Shown here in pieces: positions 29,272 through 37,988 of a stretch of 64,000 nucleotides of DNA. Below the pieces are notes generated by a model that saw only the letters and a list, made by a program, of their open reading frames with translations, had not been told where the DNA came from and did no database searches. The number at the start of each line of letters is the position of its first letter. Within the stretch, counting starts at the first letter, position 1. The DNA is from Phascolarctobacterium_A succinatutens_B (lineage in GTDB: Bacteria > Bacillota > Negativicutes > Acidaminococcales > Acidaminococcaceae): NCBI RefSeq assembly GCF_958453765.1, contig NZ_CAUDZA010000010.1, positions 4,848 to 68,847 of the forward strand, read 5' to 3'. Position numbers and translations under genes: made by a program.

Positions 29272-29823
29272 CTATTTCATGCACGCATCACGCGGCAGTC
29301 CCAGCTGCTCGCAGATATCGCCCCATTTTTGCTGACGTGTCTTCATTGCCAGCAGCTCCTCCACGCTCTTGTCGCAGTGGCGCGCCAGGAACATCGCACG
29401 CTTCACCTGATGCGAAGCGTAACCCATGCGCATGTATTTGTCTACCAGCTTTTTATCCAGGCCAAACAGGCGGTGGATACGGTCAACCTTGTACTCATGC
29501 TCGGCACGCGCCAGCTTCTCCGGCGTCAGCCCCAGCAGATAATCAACACGCGTCCACACGTATTTATCGCGCAGCTGCGCAACCTCCTTCACCGGCTTTT
29601 TCGCTGCATAGGCATGCAGGCAGAGCTTTTTCAGCTCCATATAGCTGATGCCGCTGTCAAAAAGCTCGCCAAGCTCTTCCTTGTCAAAGAGAAAGCTGTC
29701 ATGCAGGCCGTTCACTGCCTTTTCCTTATCCATAGGCTTCTTGCCTGCGGCGCTGGCAGTTGCTCCGCCAACAACAAAAAGACCGCAAAGCATGAGGCAT
29801 ATCAGGAGAGTTATCTTTTTCAT
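29272..29823 (-). CDS. Secreted protein of unknown function
   Basis: A 183-residue protein with a signal peptide (MKKITLLICLMLCGLFVVGG ... ASAAG) and a helical, basic mature part in which LDKKLVDKYMRMGYASHQVK and similar helices repeat loosely. The start is set at 29823 with GGAGGTG upstream; a longer frame has no ribosome site. It is probably periplasmic. No family recognised. Confidence 0.7.
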   Translation of the reverse strand: MKKITLLICLMLCGLFVVGGATASAAGKKPMDKEKAVNGLHDSFLFDKEELGELFDSGISYMELKKLCLHAYAAKKPVKEVAQLRDKYVWTRVDYLLGLTPEKLARAEHEYKVDRIHRLFGLDKKLVDKYMRMGYASHQVKRAMFLARHCDKSVEELLAMKTRQQKWGDICEQLGLPRDACMK

Positions 29824-29842
29824 TTTGCACCTCCGAGGTAAG

Positions 29843-30124
29843 TCAGCAATAATACTCAATCTCACCAAATCTTTCAATCCAGGCAGAAATAATATCTTCA
29901 CTCTGTGCTTCAATCATTTCAACCAAACGATTAAGTATTTTAGAAGGAATTCTTTTGTCGTGCGGATTTGCTATCATAGCCCTTTTGCTTTGAGTTATCC
30001 ATATTTTGGTTGCATCTGCATGTGGCATTCCATCGGAAACATGCACATGAACAGGCTCCAGCGGCAATCCTTCATTAGACCAAAAATATACTCTATAGGG
30101 ACCAAATCTAAGCAGTTGCGGCAT
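29843..30124 (-). CDS. DUF4160-domain protein
   Basis: A 93-residue protein with the DUF4160 pattern (MPQLLRFGPYRVYFWSNEGL, then EPVHVHVSDG). These small proteins are usually encoded beside a second small gene in a toxin-antitoxin-like arrangement, without proven toxicity. The start is at the ATG at 30124; a TTG six codons earlier is inside the ribosome site. It overlaps the upstream partner by 17 nt. Confidence 0.8.
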   Translation of the reverse strand: MPQLLRFGPYRVYFWSNEGLPLEPVHVHVSDGMPHADATKIWITQSKRAMIANPHDKRIPSKILNRLVEMIEAQSEDIISAWIERFGEIEYYC

Positions 30125-30383
30125 CTGATTGAAACCCTCCAATTTGCGAATATTTAATTATCAAATGAGCATTTTTTTTGATTCTTGCTAAAATTTTCTC
30201 CTGTTCATCTTTTGTATAGCCAATTACATCTTTGATTTCGTATTTCGGTAAAACGCATAAAAGGCTGTGAAATCCATCTTCTGCATCAGGTGTTTCCACG
30301 TATACTAAAACAGTACCGTCCGCTTTCATTTCCGAATGCGTATATTCAGTTCCATCATTTAGTGTCAAATATGGATAAATCAT
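30108..30383 (-). CDS. Small partner protein of DUF4160
   Basis: A 91-residue soluble protein (MIYPYLTLNDGTEYTHSEMK, then YEIKDVIGYTKDEQEKILAR). The position upstream of and overlapping the DUF4160 gene is that normally held by DUF2442-type partners, though this one does not clearly match that family. The start is set at 30383, with AAGGA about 12 nt upstream; the longer frame reaches 30425. Confidence 0.6.
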   Translation of the reverse strand: MIYPYLTLNDGTEYTHSEMKADGTVLVYVETPDAEDGFHSLLCVLPKYEIKDVIGYTKDEQEKILARIKKNAHLIIKYSQIGGFQSDAATA

Positions 30384-30443
30384 ATTAAGCACCATCCTTT
30401 CATACGTATTATAGCATATCTGCAAGTTCAGAAAAAGCTATAT

Positions 30444-30469
30444 AAAAGTGGCGGCGCATTTGCGCCGCC
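30444..30469 (-). terminator. Terminator of TonB receptor 1 gene
   Basis: GGCGGCGCA / TGCGCCGCC (30450-30458, 30461-30469) with a short T run leftward, 15 nt after the receptor stop. Confidence 0.75.
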
Positions 30470-30483
30470 GTAAAGGTTAAGTG

Positions 30484-32460
30484 TTAGAAGCTATATTCGT
30501 AGCCAACCATGAAGTTACGGCCCAAGGAATAAAAATTCGATGTGCTGTTGCTTGTAATATCTAATCTGTCAAATATGTTGTTAATGTGCAAAAATGCCTT
30601 TTGATTTTTCTCGGGTGCATAGGTAAAATGCAAATCAGTAAAGCATTGCGGCTTGATTTCTCTTTGAGGTTTGGTGATAGAGGCTCTGGTAGACATCCTG
30701 TCGCCTACAAAGTTTACAGACATGCTAGCAGCAAATTTACTTTGCGTATAATCAACAGCTCCTTGCAGCTGATATTTATTATAAATTTGATGCCAATCCA
30801 TATCACCGTAGTTATGAATATTTTGAGCTTTAGGATTTTGGTAGGTAGCACCCCAACGTGTTGACCAATTATCATCATGCTTTATTGCATAAGACAATTC
30901 AACACCAGTGTTTTTAACATCTTCGTTGAAATAGTCTACTTCATCAATAAAGCCGTCTTTATCATATTTTACGTCAGCGTCTATAGAATCCTTGATTTTA
31001 TAATTGAACAAAGCAAATCGCAAGTTGCCTTTGCCAATATTCGATTTATAACCGATCTCATAATGTGTTCCCTGTTCAGGTTTCAAATCAAGCGCAGGAT
31101 TCATATTACCGTTACCGAAAATTTGAGTCAAATTAGGCAAACGGAATGATTTACCAATCTTTGCATAAAAACTGCTATCATCGCTCACCTTATAAATATA
31201 TTGCAGTTCAGGAGTAAATTTGCTTAAGTTGTCATTATGAGTATATTTGCTAGTACCAGTTTTATTATCCTTCTGATAGCCGTCACAGCCCGTTGCCCAC
31301 GTTTCACGGGCATTAAAAATTAAATTGGATTTATCGGATACCTTCCAATCATAAGAAGCATAGACAGAATAGTTATCACGTTGATAGGTGCTATTATTAT
31401 TTTTGCTGGAAGAGAATAAATCCATATCTTCTTTTTGATAACCAGCACCGACTAACAACTTATTTTCTCCCATATCAAAGGTTTTTTGTAAATCAATATT
31501 TGTATTATGTCCTTTGCGCCAGCTATAAGGAGTCTTTGCGGACCATGCACCCTTCGCAAACTTAGACTGATCATATGATTTTTCCTGAGTTCCGTAAGAT
31601 ACATTAGCCTTTAAACCATCTTTATCGTATTGAAGTAAGAACATATTGTCGGTATCTTCGTAATAGTTATTTTGCGTACGCTCGCCGGACAAAGCTTTTT
31701 TCTGCCAGTATTCATGCTTGTTGTTTGAATAACTATGCGTAAAGGTTAAACCGTCAAGCATTTTCCAATTCCACAAAACACTCTTTCTATCACCCTTACC
31801 ATAATCATAGACAGTAGTCTTAGCGGTCGGTTTACCTATATAGCCACTCATATTATCGGCTTTACCACGCTTCTCATAGCCGGCAACAATGTTAAATTTA
31901 TCTGCACCGACACTTACATTATAGCGTTGCTTACCAAAATTGCCCGCAGCAACTTTAACAGTATTGCTCATTGCTTTCTTGGTAATAATATTAATTACAC
32001 CGCCGGTAGCTTCACTGCCATATAAAACAGAGCCACCGCCCTTTACTACCTCAATTTTTTCAATGGATTCAGTCGGAATATCCTCCAGGTTATACTTACC
32101 GTCCTGATTCATAGGAACGCCATTAACCAAAACCAATGTGCCCTTTTCAACGCCACGAATCATAACCTTACTGGTCATTGTACTCATACCGGTACCATTG
32201 AAACCTTGAGATTGTGTATTAACGCCTAATGTATTTTGCAATACATCATAAGCATTGGCAGCACTGCTTTTTTCAATCTGCTCTTCAGAATAAACCTCAA
32301 CAACAGCCGGAATATCCAAATCCTTTTTTTCTGTTCTTGTTGCTGTTACAACCATTTGGTCCAACGAATACTCCTGCAGCTCTTCGGCAAAAGCAACTGC
32401 ACTGCTCATTACCGTACCGGTAATCAAAGCCGTCATCAATAAGCCTTTTTTCATCTTCAT
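30484..32460 (-). CDS. TonB-dependent outer membrane receptor 1
   Basis: A 658-residue BtuB/FepA-type receptor: a signal peptide, a TonB box in EYSLDQMVVTATRTEKK, a plug domain (residues about 45-165 with VMIRGVEKGTLVLVNGVPMN and GGGSVLYGSEATGGVINIIT), then a 22-strand barrel ending in Phe (MVGYEYSF). It would import a large ligand with TonB energy. The start is set at 32460: AGGAG lies 10 nt upstream, and here no upstream ATG competes, which fixes the start for its paralogues too. The leader holds a conserved hairpin (32492-32540). Confidence 0.92.
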   Translation of the reverse strand: MKMKKGLLMTALITGTVMSSAVAFAEELQEYSLDQMVVTATRTEKKDLDIPAVVEVYSEEQIEKSSAANAYDVLQNTLGVNTQSQGFNGTGMSTMTSKVMIRGVEKGTLVLVNGVPMNQDGKYNLEDIPTESIEKIEVVKGGGSVLYGSEATGGVINIITKKAMSNTVKVAAGNFGKQRYNVSVGADKFNIVAGYEKRGKADNMSGYIGKPTAKTTVYDYGKGDRKSVLWNWKMLDGLTFTHSYSNNKHEYWQKKALSGERTQNNYYEDTDNMFLLQYDKDGLKANVSYGTQEKSYDQSKFAKGAWSAKTPYSWRKGHNTNIDLQKTFDMGENKLLVGAGYQKEDMDLFSSSKNNNSTYQRDNYSVYASYDWKVSDKSNLIFNARETWATGCDGYQKDNKTGTSKYTHNDNLSKFTPELQYIYKVSDDSSFYAKIGKSFRLPNLTQIFGNGNMNPALDLKPEQGTHYEIGYKSNIGKGNLRFALFNYKIKDSIDADVKYDKDGFIDEVDYFNEDVKNTGVELSYAIKHDDNWSTRWGATYQNPKAQNIHNYGDMDWHQIYNKYQLQGAVDYTQSKFAASMSVNFVGDRMSTRASITKPQREIKPQCFTDLHFTYAPEKNQKAFLHINNIFDRLDITSNSTSNFYSLGRNFMVGYEYSF

Positions 32461-32491
32461 TTTACTCTTGCTCCTATCAAAAATATTTATT

Positions 32492-32540
32492 GAAAAGCCC
32501 CAGCACACCCAGTCTTTCATGGTCATATGCAACAAGCTTC
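32492..32540 (-). promoter_or_regulatory. Conserved leader hairpin of receptor 1
   Basis: Leader RNA with nested stems: AAGCT/GGCTT, GCATAT/GTGTGC (G-U pairs) and CCA/TGG around the loop TGAAAGAC. The same structure with compensating changes occurs before receptors 2, 3 and 4. The same bases can also be read as the start of a leader peptide M-T-M-K-D-W. Confidence 0.55.
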
Positions 32541-32593
32541 ACAATCGGCAAAAAATATCTGTATATCAACTCATTCAGTTAATATTATATCTT

Positions 32594-32608
32594 ATTTTAA
32601 ACTATATA
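32594..32608 (-). promoter_or_regulatory. Receptor promoter motif, copy 1
   Basis: Leftward TATATAGTTTAAAAT, followed closely by a TATAAT -10 box. It matches similar motifs before receptors 2, 3, 5 and 6. Confidence 0.5.
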
Positions 32609-32649
32609 GCTACTTTATAGGAAAGATATTTGCAAAAATTTTTGCAAAT

Positions 32650-32691
32650 AAAAAAATCACCGCCAGAATCGTCTTTAATCATAGCGGTGAT
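32650..32691 (-). terminator. Terminator of Rpn-type nuclease gene
   Basis: ATCACCGC / GCGGTGAT stem (32656-32663, 32684-32691), followed leftward by seven T, 24 nt after the gene's stop. Confidence 0.75.
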
Positions 32692-32715
32692 CAATGTTTT
32701 TATTAATTTGTATCC

Positions 32716-33555
32716 CTAGGCGCTCATTTTAGCAGCCAGCGCACGCACTTCCTTCACCGAAAGCTTAGAGTACTTAACAATCTTATTTATGCTTTCATTA
32801 TTGGCAAGCATCTCTTTGGCAAAGCTAATACGAGCTTCCTTTTGCGCTTTAGCAGCTTTAGCTTCATATTTCTTTGCCATTTTTTCTAAGGCTTCTTTTT
32901 CACGCTTCGCTATAAGCTTTTCCATTACATCGCCCATTTTATCCAAGCCCTCCTTATCTTCTTTAAAGTATCTAATTTTTTCGGCAAGCTTTTTATAATG
33001 CATATCATCAGGATTCTTGCAGCAAAAGTCATGCATCAGCATTCCTAACGGAGTGTCATTATGAATTTTGGCATTAACGTAGATAATATGCGAGCCATCT
33101 GCACAGTTGCTACCATTCTCATCTATCGTTCTATGAATATGATAAATCGGCAACAGTCCTTTAAGCACGTCTTCCTTTGTAATGAAAATAACATAGTTCT
33201 CAGGGATTTTGTCAAAATACTTACCCTTCGGCAAGCTTTTGGCATCCAACAGGCTCATATGATAGCGCGCTCTTTGAGGAATGGCGCCACTGCTTTCATT
33301 CTGTACTTCGACATTGAACTTGGTGCCATCAGCTTTTTCAGCTAAAATATCAAGCTGTAAGTCCCTTCCCTGAAGATTTTTAAGACGTTTTTGTGTAGAT
33401 GCTTTCTTTACTTTGATTGTATCATTTTCTAAAATAATCCGCAATATTAATTGCGTACGCTCTATGTCATCTTCAAAAACCTTGGTCATAAACGGGTCAT
33501 CCATAAGAGTAAATTCTTTAATGGAATTCAATAGATCTTGCTTTATTTTTACCAT
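32716..33555 (-). CDS. Rpn/PD-(D/E)XK nuclease-family transposase-like protein
   Basis: A 279-residue protein. Residues about 35-110 carry the nuclease pattern (LQLDILAEKADGTKFNVEVQ, with Asp and E-x-Q). The body resembles Rpn recombination-promoting nucleases, and a lysine/alanine-rich coiled tail (about 205-255) precedes a short helical end. Rpn proteins are mobile-element-like and occur in multiple genomic copies. It sits alone between receptors 1 and 2 with its own terminator, probably a later insertion. Confidence 0.85.
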   Translation of the reverse strand: MVKIKQDLLNSIKEFTLMDDPFMTKVFEDDIERTQLILRIILENDTIKVKKASTQKRLKNLQGRDLQLDILAEKADGTKFNVEVQNESSGAIPQRARYHMSLLDAKSLPKGKYFDKIPENYVIFITKEDVLKGLLPIYHIHRTIDENGSNCADGSHIIYVNAKIHNDTPLGMLMHDFCCKNPDDMHYKKLAEKIRYFKEDKEGLDKMGDVMEKLIAKREKEALEKMAKKYEAKAAKAQKEARISFAKEMLANNESINKIVKYSKLSVKEVRALAAKMSA

Positions 33556-33677
33556 TTATTATTCATAGCCTTTCTTCTGATTTTTCTGACTAGTCTTTGT
33601 GCTTATTATATTAGCAGAGAAGGTTACGATAGTCAAATAATTTTTCTGAAAATTCGCTTTTGCTTTGGTGGTATATT

Positions 33678-33701
33678 AAAAGGCGGCGCAAACGCGCCGC
33701 C
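33678..33701 (-). terminator. Terminator of TonB receptor 2 gene
   Basis: GGCGGCGC / GCGCCGCC stem (33682-33689, 33694-33701) with T run leftward; the same stem as at 29230. Confidence 0.8.
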
Positions 33702-33714
33702 GTGGAGTTAAATG

Positions 33715-35550
33715 TTAGAAGCTGTATTTTACACCAATCAGGAAATTAATCGGAGTATAGTAATACTCTGCGGAAGAAGATCTGTAAGAAATATCTTCTC
33801 TATCCAAAATATTATTAACTGTCAGGAAAACACTGCCGTTTTTAGTCATCTGATATTCAGCATTGAAATTAGTAATCAAGGACGGTGTAGTATCCTTATC
33901 AGACAATACTCTGTCGCCGGTATAAGCTGCATTCAAGGCTGCACTGAACTTATCCATTCTATAAGTCAGTCCTGCTTTAAAATATAATTTTGCGTAATCT
34001 CTTTCCCAGTCACCAACAACACCTTTCTTCATATTTCTGGTTTTAGGACTGCTGTAGGAAGCAGATAAGCTGTAACCGAAGCCTTTATCAGCACTTAAGG
34101 AGTATTCCGCCTCGATGCCGGTATTCTTCAAATCTTCGTTTTCATAAGTAAAATCACCAAGTTTTTCGTCATACTTAGCTGTAATATTGTCTTTTACTTT
34201 ATAAGAGAATAAAGCAATTCTTGCTTTTCTGAAATCGTCAAAATCTTTCTTCAAGCCTAACTCATAATGCATACCGGTTTGAGCCTTTAAGTCAGCACCG
34301 GCTTTAGTCTTATAAATCTGATGTAAATCAGGCATCTTATAGGATTGGCCAATGCTGGCATACAGATTAGTATCTTCTGCTAATTTATGTGTATACTGAA
34401 CCTGTCCGCTAAAGTTGGTATTGTTATAATCATTAGGTGCACCGGTAGTCCAGGATTCACGCGCACTTAATGCAAGTGTATTCTTCTCATCAAATTGTTT
34501 TTCGTAGGAAGCATAAACAGAATAGTTATTTCTGCTCTGCATAGCTTGTTCATACGGTGTATATTGTTCTGCTTTATAGTTAGCACCAACCAATGCTACA
34601 TCGCCGTCATTCAGATTCCAGGTTTTCTGTAAATCCAAGCCAAAGTTTTTGTTATTTTCTTCATCGTAAGCTAATTTGCCGGTTTTCAAGGTAATGGCAT
34701 CTTTTTCACGGTTTCTGTCAACATAATAAGCGGTTGCCTTGAAGCCGTTATCATCATAAGCTAATTGAAGATTGTTACGTTTAACATGTTGTTTGGTATC
34801 GGTAGCCTTTTTACCTTCGGTAATGTAATGATACTTAGAATCATTGTGCCCCGCAGTAAACAGCAATCTCTCATTAATCTGATAGCTTAAATCAAAATTG
34901 TTATTTTCAGGACCTTTCCAATCTCTGCCATCACTGGCAACATTTTCAGTAGTGCCTACTTTGGTATATTTATAACCAAAGCCAAAGCCTTCAGCCTGGA
35001 AGCTGCCGCTATATTCCTGACGGCCGTCGTTACCTACAGCAGCTTTAACATAATTCTGTTTAGTTTTCTTAGTAATAATATTGATTACACCGCCGGTAGC
35101 TTCACTGCCATAAAGTACAGAACCGCCGCCACGGACAATTTCAACACGTTCAATATTCTCAACAGGAATATCTGTCAAATCATATGTTCCGCGAGTATTT
35201 AACGGAATGCCATTAACAAGGACCAGCGTACCGTTGGCATTACCACGCATAACAATTTTACTGGTCATATTACCCATAGAGCTGCCTGCCGGACCATACT
35301 GATGTGCTTCCAGACCTGCACCGAATTTAAGTGCGTCATACAAGTTCGTCGCACCTGTCTGCTCAAGTTTTTTAGTATCAAGAACCTCGGTAGAAGCTGC
35401 AACCTCTACATCTCTTTTCTCATAGCGGGTAGCAGTTACAACCATCTGGTCAAGAGTGTACTCCTGCAGTTCTTCGGCAAAAGCAGCTGTACTGCTCATC
35501 AAGGTACCGGTAATCAACGCCGTCATCAACAAACCTTTTGTCATCTTCAT
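33715..35550 (-). CDS. TonB-dependent outer membrane receptor 2
   Basis: A 611-residue receptor paralogous to receptor 1. It has a signal peptide, a TonB box (EYTLDQMVVTATRYEKR), a plug with GGGSVLYGSEATGGVINIIT, and a barrel ending FLIGVKYSF. It is the shortest of the six, with fewer or shorter outer loops. The start is set at 35550 by analogy with receptor 1 (AGGAG 10 nt upstream); an earlier ATG (MSK) abuts the ribosome site. The leader hairpin is at 35582-35629. Confidence 0.92.
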   Translation of the reverse strand: MKMTKGLLMTALITGTLMSSTAAFAEELQEYTLDQMVVTATRYEKRDVEVAASTEVLDTKKLEQTGATNLYDALKFGAGLEAHQYGPAGSSMGNMTSKIVMRGNANGTLVLVNGIPLNTRGTYDLTDIPVENIERVEIVRGGGSVLYGSEATGGVINIITKKTKQNYVKAAVGNDGRQEYSGSFQAEGFGFGYKYTKVGTTENVASDGRDWKGPENNNFDLSYQINERLLFTAGHNDSKYHYITEGKKATDTKQHVKRNNLQLAYDDNGFKATAYYVDRNREKDAITLKTGKLAYDEENNKNFGLDLQKTWNLNDGDVALVGANYKAEQYTPYEQAMQSRNNYSVYASYEKQFDEKNTLALSARESWTTGAPNDYNNTNFSGQVQYTHKLAEDTNLYASIGQSYKMPDLHQIYKTKAGADLKAQTGMHYELGLKKDFDDFRKARIALFSYKVKDNITAKYDEKLGDFTYENEDLKNTGIEAEYSLSADKGFGYSLSASYSSPKTRNMKKGVVGDWERDYAKLYFKAGLTYRMDKFSAALNAAYTGDRVLSDKDTTPSLITNFNAEYQMTKNGSVFLTVNNILDREDISYRSSSAEYYYTPINFLIGVKYSF

Positions 35551-35581
35551 TTTACTCATACTCCTATCAAAAATATTTATT

Positions 35582-35629
35582 GAAAAGCCCTTGCATATCC
35601 AGTCTTTCATGGCCATATGCACTGGCTTC
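35582..35629 (-). promoter_or_regulatory. Conserved leader hairpin of receptor 2
   Basis: Stems AAGCC/GGCTT, TGCATAT/ATATGCA and CCA/TGG around the TGAAAGAC loop. Compared with receptor 1, the paired bases differ but pairing is kept. Confidence 0.55.
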
Positions 35630-35683
35630 ACAATAGACAAAATAGTATTTATACACCAACTCATCTAGTTAACATTATATCTT

Positions 35684-35698
35684 ATTTTAAACCATATA
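35684..35698 (-). promoter_or_regulatory. Receptor promoter motif, copy 2
   Basis: Leftward TATATGGTTTAAAAT, followed by a TATAAT -10 box, as at receptor 1. Confidence 0.5.
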
Positions 35699-35738
35699 GC
35701 TACGCTATACGCAAGAGTTTTATGAAAATTTTTTATAC

Positions 35739-35763
35739 AAAAAGGCGGCGCTTGCGCACCGCC
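35739..35763 (-). terminator. Terminator of TonB receptor 3 gene
   Basis: GGCGG ... CCGCC hairpin with one bulge (35744-35763), followed leftward by five T. Confidence 0.7.
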
Positions 35764-35780
35764 TCAGCTGTTTTATTAAA

Positions 35781-37712
35781 TTAGAAGGTATAGTTATAGG
35801 TCAGCATCCAGTTAAACGGCATACCCCAGTTTTCATACTTGTTGATAGTATCATCTCTGTCAAGGAGATTATTCAAGGTCAGGGATGCGGAATGATGCTC
35901 ATCAGCTTTATAGGTGAAGTTAGCATTCAACAGACTTCTGTGCGGAATGCTGTGATCGCTGCCTTTAGAGCCTAAGCTGTTATAATAGGAGCTTTCACGT
36001 TTACCCAAATACAGGAAGTTCAAGTTGCTGGACAGTTTACCGACAGTATAATCAATACCTGCAGTCAATTGCAGCTTAGCATCAGATTGCTTGTAGAAAT
36101 CCTTGCCCTCTTCTTTAGTTTTAGGATTGGAGAAAGCAGCGCCTAAATTATAGCTGAACTGATCGCTGAGATGCTTTTTATACTCAATTTCCAAACCATC
36201 ATTTTTGAATTTGCCGACATTCTTCAGAACCTTATTCGGCAGGCCGATATCAACCCAATCAAACTTAGCATCTATATCCATATGATATACGCCGGCCTTT
36301 ACGGATGCTGTGTCAGTGATGTGCTTGATACCGGTTTCATAGGTCCAGCCCTCTTGCGGTTTTAAATCACCAACACTATCTCCCGTATGAGAGAAGAATT
36401 GGTTCAGAGGCGGCAGCTGATAGGATTTGGCAGCATTAGCATACCAGGAAATATTATCGCTGAGCTTATACAATGCCTGAATTTGAGGAACAAATTCGTT
36501 ATGGCTCTTAGTCTTATCCTGACCTTTGATATAATCCTCGCTAATATGCTGACCGCGAATACCGGCAGTTACATCAAATTTATCGGAAAATGCATATTTA
36601 TAGGATGCATATAAGCCATAATTCTTACGTTCGCCCTGCATATGCTCGTATCTGTCTTCTGCTTCTTCTTTAGAAATAGTCATACCAAGAACCAAGGTAT
36701 CCTTATCATCGCGTAAGTTCCATGCTTTCTGGGTATCCCAAGTTAAAGTATTCAGATTCCAGTCAGAGGATTTAGCACGTTTATTAGGTCCATATACAAA
36801 GCCTTTAAGAGTTGCCTGGTAAGGAGAAACTACACGTTTATTATAAGAAACAATTGTCTTGAACTGATTATCCTTATCATTATAGATTGCGCTTACATTA
36901 TCACGTCTGTCTTTGTAATAATAAGCTGTGCCGGCACCGGTTTCTACACCGTTTTTCACGGTATAGGAATCTCTGTAATAATTGCCCTCGGTATGAGCAA
37001 AGTTAAAGCTCAATTTATCGGTAGGAGATAAGCTTACAAAAGCGTTATCCTTGCTGCTGTCGCGATATTTCCATTTTCTGCTAGATTTTTCAAAAACCTT
37101 ATTAGTCTGGTCTACATCACCAAGATAATCCTTGCTGACAGCAACTGTATAGCCTTTACCGGAGCTGAATAAACCCCATTTTTTATCATAGTTGCCGGCA
37201 CCTACGGAAATAGTAGTGCGATTACCGTCTTTCTTGGTAATAATATTAATTACACCGCCGGTTGCTTCCGCACCGTAAAGTACAGACTGAGCACCACGGA
37301 CAATTTCGATTTTCTCAACAGCCTCTACAGGAATACCCTCCATGCTGTTGTAGTTCATCATGTTAATCGGAGCGCCGTTAACCATTACCAAGGTGCCCTT
37401 ATCAAGGCCACGCAGAACAGTTCTGGTAGAGCTGCCGCCGAATTCACGACCGCCGGGGCCATAAGCATTGTTGGTAAAGCCAACCTGACGCTCAATAACC
37501 TCATAAGCAGTTTTGGCGCCGCTGTTCTCGATTTCTTTAGCATTGATAACACTAACAGCAGCAGGAACTTCTAATTCTCTTGCTTCGGTTCTCGTCGCAG
37601 TTACAACCATCTGGTCAAGCGTATACTCCTGCAGCTCTTCGGCAAAAGCACCTGTACTTGCGCACATCAAAGTACCGGTAATCAATGCAGTCATTAACAA
37701 TCCTTTTTTCAT
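35781..37712 (-). CDS. TonB-dependent outer membrane receptor 3
   Basis: A 643-residue receptor: signal peptide, TonB box (EYTLDQMVVTATRTEAR), plug with RTVLRGLDKGTLVMVNGAPI and RGAQSVLYGAEATGGVINII, and a barrel ending WMLTYNYTF. Plug and end segments are closest to receptor 4 (LDKGTLV-VNGAPIN, PFNW near the C-terminus), suggesting a recent duplication. The start is set at 37712 by analogy with receptor 1. Confidence 0.92.
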   Translation of the reverse strand: MKKGLLMTALITGTLMCASTGAFAEELQEYTLDQMVVTATRTEARELEVPAAVSVINAKEIENSGAKTAYEVIERQVGFTNNAYGPGGREFGGSSTRTVLRGLDKGTLVMVNGAPINMMNYNSMEGIPVEAVEKIEIVRGAQSVLYGAEATGGVINIITKKDGNRTTISVGAGNYDKKWGLFSSGKGYTVAVSKDYLGDVDQTNKVFEKSSRKWKYRDSSKDNAFVSLSPTDKLSFNFAHTEGNYYRDSYTVKNGVETGAGTAYYYKDRRDNVSAIYNDKDNQFKTIVSYNKRVVSPYQATLKGFVYGPNKRAKSSDWNLNTLTWDTQKAWNLRDDKDTLVLGMTISKEEAEDRYEHMQGERKNYGLYASYKYAFSDKFDVTAGIRGQHISEDYIKGQDKTKSHNEFVPQIQALYKLSDNISWYANAAKSYQLPPLNQFFSHTGDSVGDLKPQEGWTYETGIKHITDTASVKAGVYHMDIDAKFDWVDIGLPNKVLKNVGKFKNDGLEIEYKKHLSDQFSYNLGAAFSNPKTKEEGKDFYKQSDAKLQLTAGIDYTVGKLSSNLNFLYLGKRESSYYNSLGSKGSDHSIPHRSLLNANFTYKADEHHSASLTLNNLLDRDDTINKYENWGMPFNWMLTYNYTF

Positions 37713-37744
37713 TTTACTCATACTCCTATGAAAATATATTTATC

Positions 37745-37793
37745 GAAAAGTCCCTGCATATCCAGTCTTTCATGGTCATATGCCGGCGGCTTC
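37745..37793 (-). promoter_or_regulatory. Conserved leader hairpin of receptor 3
   Basis: GCATAT/ATATGC and CCA/TGG stems around the TGAAAGAC loop, with AAG/CTT outer pairing. Here the overlapping leader peptide frame (MTMKDWICRD...) ends in TAG inside the ribosome site of the receptor, so it would be a separate short peptide. Confidence 0.55.
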
Positions 37794-37847
37794 ACAATAG
37801 ACAAAATAATGTCTGTATATCAACTCATCTAGTTAACATTATATATC

Positions 37848-37862
37848 ATTTCAAACCATTTA
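37848..37862 (-). promoter_or_regulatory. Receptor promoter motif, copy 3
   Basis: Leftward TAAATGGTTTGAAAT, a two-mismatch relative of the motif at receptor 1. Confidence 0.4.
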
Positions 37863-37902
37863 TCCACTTAATCTTCATGATTTTTTCATAAAAAATCACA
37901 AG

Positions 37903-37929
37903 AAAAAAAGCGGCACTAACGCACCGCTT
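37903..37929 (-). terminator. Terminator of binding lipoprotein 1 gene
   Basis: AAGCGG / CCGCTT stem (37908-37913, 37924-37929), followed leftward by a T run. Confidence 0.6.
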
Positions 37930-37988
37930 TTTCAGTTACTATTCAAGGCTGTAAATGTAATTAATCATGATGTTTTTATGCTTAATTA

